DNA from: an uncultured Oscillibacter sp. | GTDB taxonomy: Bacteria; Bacillota; Clostridia; Oscillospirales; Oscillospiraceae | Length of the DNA stretch: 7,040 bases | Direction: 5' to 3' | NCBI GenBank assembly: GCA_946530565.1 | Contig: CAMNAE010000079.1 | Span: 1-7,040, forward strand | In this document: one piece after another, positions 4,786 to 7,040 of the stretch | Layout: each line of letters starts with the position of its first letter | Numbering within the stretch: position 1 is the stretch's first letter | The notes under the pieces: model-generated | What the model was told of the DNA's origin: nothing | What the model saw: only the letters and a program-made list of their open reading frames with translations | The model's database searches: none | Position numbers and translations under genes: made by a program

Positions 4786-7040
4786 ATGAAACGCTTTTTG
4801 AGTCTGTGCCTGTCCCTTGTGATGTGCCTTTCGCTCCTGCCGGCCCCGGCGCTGGCCGGCCTTGCGGGGGAATACGCCTCCGGAGAGAAGGCGCCCGTTT
4901 TTACGGGGCTCACGCTCTCCGGCGCCGGCTGTACGAGCATGAACGACTGGGCGATGGGCGAGGACTGCGCGGCGCAGGAGGACCTCGGCGACGAGGCTTC
5001 TCCCGCGGAGTTTTTAAAGACGCGGATCATGATCCGCTGCATGAACTTTGAGGCTTTTGATCCATCGGAGCCGATCGCGTTCTTTGTGCCCGAAAGCGGC
5101 TTCGGCTCCGCCCGCGAGCTCACGCTCTACGGCAAGACCGATCTCGCGCCGGAGGACATCGCGGTCTCCTGCGCGTCCGGGAGCGTCGAAAAACACGTCT
5201 TCGGCGGCGTGGACAGCGAGGGCGGCGACGACCGGGTCTTCTGGTATACGGTCCCCGTTTCCCCGCGCTCCGGCGATACCGAACTGACGATCACGGTCGC
5301 AGGAGAGCGCTTCGCGACGGTGCCGATCCATTCCGTCAGCGCCAAGAGCCCGGTCGCGCTGTATACGACGCTCCAGGTGCTGGACTACGAGGAGGGCGCC
5401 GGCGAAGATACGATAGAGAGCATGACGCTTCGCGTCTCGGGCTTCAGCCTCCCGGACGACCCGGCGCTCTACACCCTCACCTGGATGGGCAGCGACGGAA
5501 GCGACGATCCGACCACGATCACTGCCGCCGCGGTCTCCGCGCCCGACGCGTACGGCTACCGCTCTCTTCGCTTTGAATTCCCCGGCGGCGTCGACGGAGA
5601 GGCGCTCACATGGGGCGCTCTCGGCTTCCGGAAGAGCACCGGAGGGGAGACGCCCGAGTATGACGCCTGGTTTTTCGACTGGAAGAGCCATCTGACGGAG
5701 CTTGGCGGCGGGAAGTACCAGCTGCGTCAGAGCTACGGCAGAACGATCGACGGGCTCTATTACCCCTATGCCGATCTCGGCGGGACCGACGGGCTCGTGC
5801 CCTCGCCGTATTACTGCATCTTCAAAGAGCCCGACACCGGCGTGAGGCCGACGGCGCCGACGGACGCCGGCGTCGTCGTGACGGCGAGCGGACTTGCCGC
5901 AGAGCAGCGCGGCGGGGCGTGGATCCTAACCGGCGCGGAGACGGATGAATACACCTTCTGGGCGTCCGCGCCCGCGGGGCTCTCCCTTGAGGCCGTTTTC
6001 GAGACGGCCTCCGGCACCGAAGTGCTCACGCGCGGCCTCGACTGGAACGACGGCAGCGGACGCTATGAGCTGACGATCGCGCGCGGCCTTCTCAAGAGCG
6101 CGGAGAGGGCAAAACTCCGCGTCGCTGCGGACGGGGAGATCCCCGCCGGGCGGGAGCGGGTGCTGCAGCTCCGAACGCTGGAGCCCGTCTTTATCCGCGC
6201 GCTCTTTGCGCCGGCGGTCCCCGCGGAGCTCAAAGACGACGGGACCGGCACGCGCTTTTATGCCGTCGCGCCCGGCGCGACGATCTCCGGGACCTTTGAG
6301 GCCTCCGCCGGCTTCGGCCGCTCGCAGCGCATGACGCTGACCTATCTCGACGCCGCGGGCGCGAGCAGGACCGCGGCCGCCGGGGCGTCGGAGTACGGAA
6401 ACGGCTGTTTCCGCGCGGAAGTCAAACTGCCGGCGGACGCGGACCGGCTCACCAGGCTCAGCTATGAGCTGCTGGAAGACGGCGCGCTCGCAGGCTCGGT
6501 CGACTTCGATCTCTCGGATCACCGCGTCTACGCGAGGACGTTCGTGACCGGGATCCCCGCGGACTATGTCGGAACGACGTTCACCCTGAAGGGGGCGAAC
6601 ACGCGCGCTTCCGTCGTCGTGACCGAGGACAGGCGCGAAGCGCTGCCCCTCGGCGACCTCCCGACCGGGAGCTATACCTGGGAGCTCTCGGGCAGGAGCG
6701 GACATATCATGGGCGGCACGGCGGACGTCTCGAGAGGGGAGGACCTCGCCCTTGGCGCGCTGCCGGCGCTCGGCAGCTTTACGGCAGAGGCCTCCGGCTT
6801 TGCGAGCGCGATCTCCGGGCAGACCGTCCTGCCCCCGTCGGCTGTCGTGCTGGACCTCACGGCGCCGGACGGAGCGGCACTGAAACTGCGCGGCGTCCCC
6901 GGCGTGAAGATGGAGCAGATCCCGGTCGGCAGCATGGGCAGCGCGTCGCTCGAATGGGATACGAACGGCTATGATGAGGTCATGGGCTGTTCGCCCGCCT
7001 CCGCCGCCGTGACGATCTCGGGCGACGAGAGCGCCTCCTT
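4786..7040 (+). CDS. Very large secreted beta-rich repeat protein (partial, 3' end outside window)
   Basis: The frame from ATG 4786 has no stop through the window end, giving at least 751 residues. GAGGAGGG (4773-4780) lies 5 nt before the ATG. The N-terminus (MKRFLSLCLSLVMCLSLLPA, then PALA|G) is a classical signal peptide cut after about residue 24. The mature part alternates short beta strands with Gly/Asp turns, like stacked Ig-like sandwiches. Visible segments include about 70-190 (ITVAGERFATVPIHS strand region), 350-480 (VVVTASGLAAEQRG to LRVAADGEIPAG) and 480-585. From about 586 onward (TGIPADYVGTTFTLKGA, then LPTGSYTWELSG and ALPALGSFTA) the sequence looks like a carboxypeptidase-regulatory or prealbumin-like fold. 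There is no catalytic motif. The missing end may carry an anchor or more repeats. It is likely an adhesin or surface stalk, inferred only from export and architecture. It is transcribed divergently from the transglutaminase/DUF4214 gene. Confidence 0.85.
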   Translation, partial: MKRFLSLCLSLVMCLSLLPAPALAGLAGEYASGEKAPVFTGLTLSGAGCTSMNDWAMGEDCAAQEDLGDEASPAEFLKTRIMIRCMNFEAFDPSEPIAFFVPESGFGSARELTLYGKTDLAPEDIAVSCASGSVEKHVFGGVDSEGGDDRVFWYTVPVSPRSGDTELTITVAGERFATVPIHSVSAKSPVALYTTLQVLDYEEGAGEDTIESMTLRVSGFSLPDDPALYTLTWMGSDGSDDPTTITAAAVSAPDAYGYRSLRFEFPGGVDGEALTWGALGFRKSTGGETPEYDAWFFDWKSHLTELGGGKYQLRQSYGRTIDGLYYPYADLGGTDGLVPSPYYCIFKEPDTGVRPTAPTDAGVVVTASGLAAEQRGGAWILTGAETDEYTFWASAPAGLSLEAVFETASGTEVLTRGLDWNDGSGRYELTIARGLLKSAERAKLRVAADGEIPAGRERVLQLRTLEPVFIRALFAPAVPAELKDDGTGTRFYAVAPGATISGTFEASAGFGRSQRMTLTYLDAAGASRTAAAGASEYGNGCFRAEVKLPADADRLTRLSYELLEDGALAGSVDFDLSDHRVYARTFVTGIPADYVGTTFTLKGANTRASVVVTEDRREALPLGDLPTGSYTWELSGRSGHIMGGTADVSRGEDLALGALPALGSFTAEASGFASAISGQTVLPPSAVVLDLTAPDGAALKLRGVPGVKMEQIPVGSMGSASLEWDTNGYDEVMGCSPASAAVTISGDESAS

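Noticed and set aside
4527..5051. A 174-codon open frame on the + strand through the regulatory region
   Set aside because: It overlaps the secreted protein gene in another frame, turns into Arg/Gly/Ala-rich shadow sequence after 4786, and has no signal or motif. The ATG at 4786 has a proper ribosome binding site and signal peptide.
5014..5691. A 225-codon open frame on the - strand inside the large secreted protein gene
   Set aside because: It is Arg/Ala/Gly-rich with no recognisable fold. The + strand frame from 4786 has a signal peptide, a good ribosome binding site and no stop over 2.2 kb.
5926..6705. A 259-codon open frame on the - strand inside the same gene
   Set aside because: It has the same antisense shadow composition (R, G, A rich), no ribosome binding site or family match, and the + strand reading is clearly better.

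Overview
The window looks like chromosomal DNA from a GC-rich (about 60% by eye) member of the Clostridia, most likely an Oscillospiraceae-type gut bacterium. This taxon is an inference. It rests on strong AGGAGG-type ribosome binding sites, Firmicutes-style signal peptides ending in PALA or APALAA, a YtrB-like ABC ATPase, and a secreted transglutaminase/DUF4214 protein of a kind common in that group. No tRNA, rRNA, CRISPR array, insertion sequence or phage gene was seen.

Left part (1-2373, + strand) is the end of an ABC-type operon. The C-terminus of a membrane protein, probably the permease, overlaps by ATGA with a YtrB-like ATP-binding subunit. That gene is followed with no gap by a 486-residue exported or membrane-anchored protein of unknown function with a beta-propeller-like second half. 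The tight packing suggests one complex, for example an exporter or sensor with an extracytoplasmic partner. The operon ends at a strong bidirectional hairpin terminator (2469-2501) shared with the convergent gene to its right.

Right part (2535-7040) is a divergent pair of genes for secreted proteins. The leftward gene (2535-4508, - strand) encodes a signal peptide, a transglutaminase-like cysteine domain with an intact Cys-His-Asp triad, a Cys-rich CxxC linker and four DUF4214 repeats. The rightward gene (4786 to beyond 7040, + strand) encodes a very large secreted protein made of beta-rich, Ig- or carboxypeptidase-regulatory-like segments. It has no stop codon before the window ends, so at least 751 residues are encoded here.

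The 277-bp space between the divergent genes holds two face-to-face promoters that nearly share start points, a perfect 21-bp palindrome, a second rightward promoter of the extended -10 type and a triplicated 8-bp repeat in the leader. Together these suggest joint, possibly mutually exclusive, control of the two surface or secreted proteins. This regulatory region and the uncharacterised secreted pair are the most interesting parts of the window.
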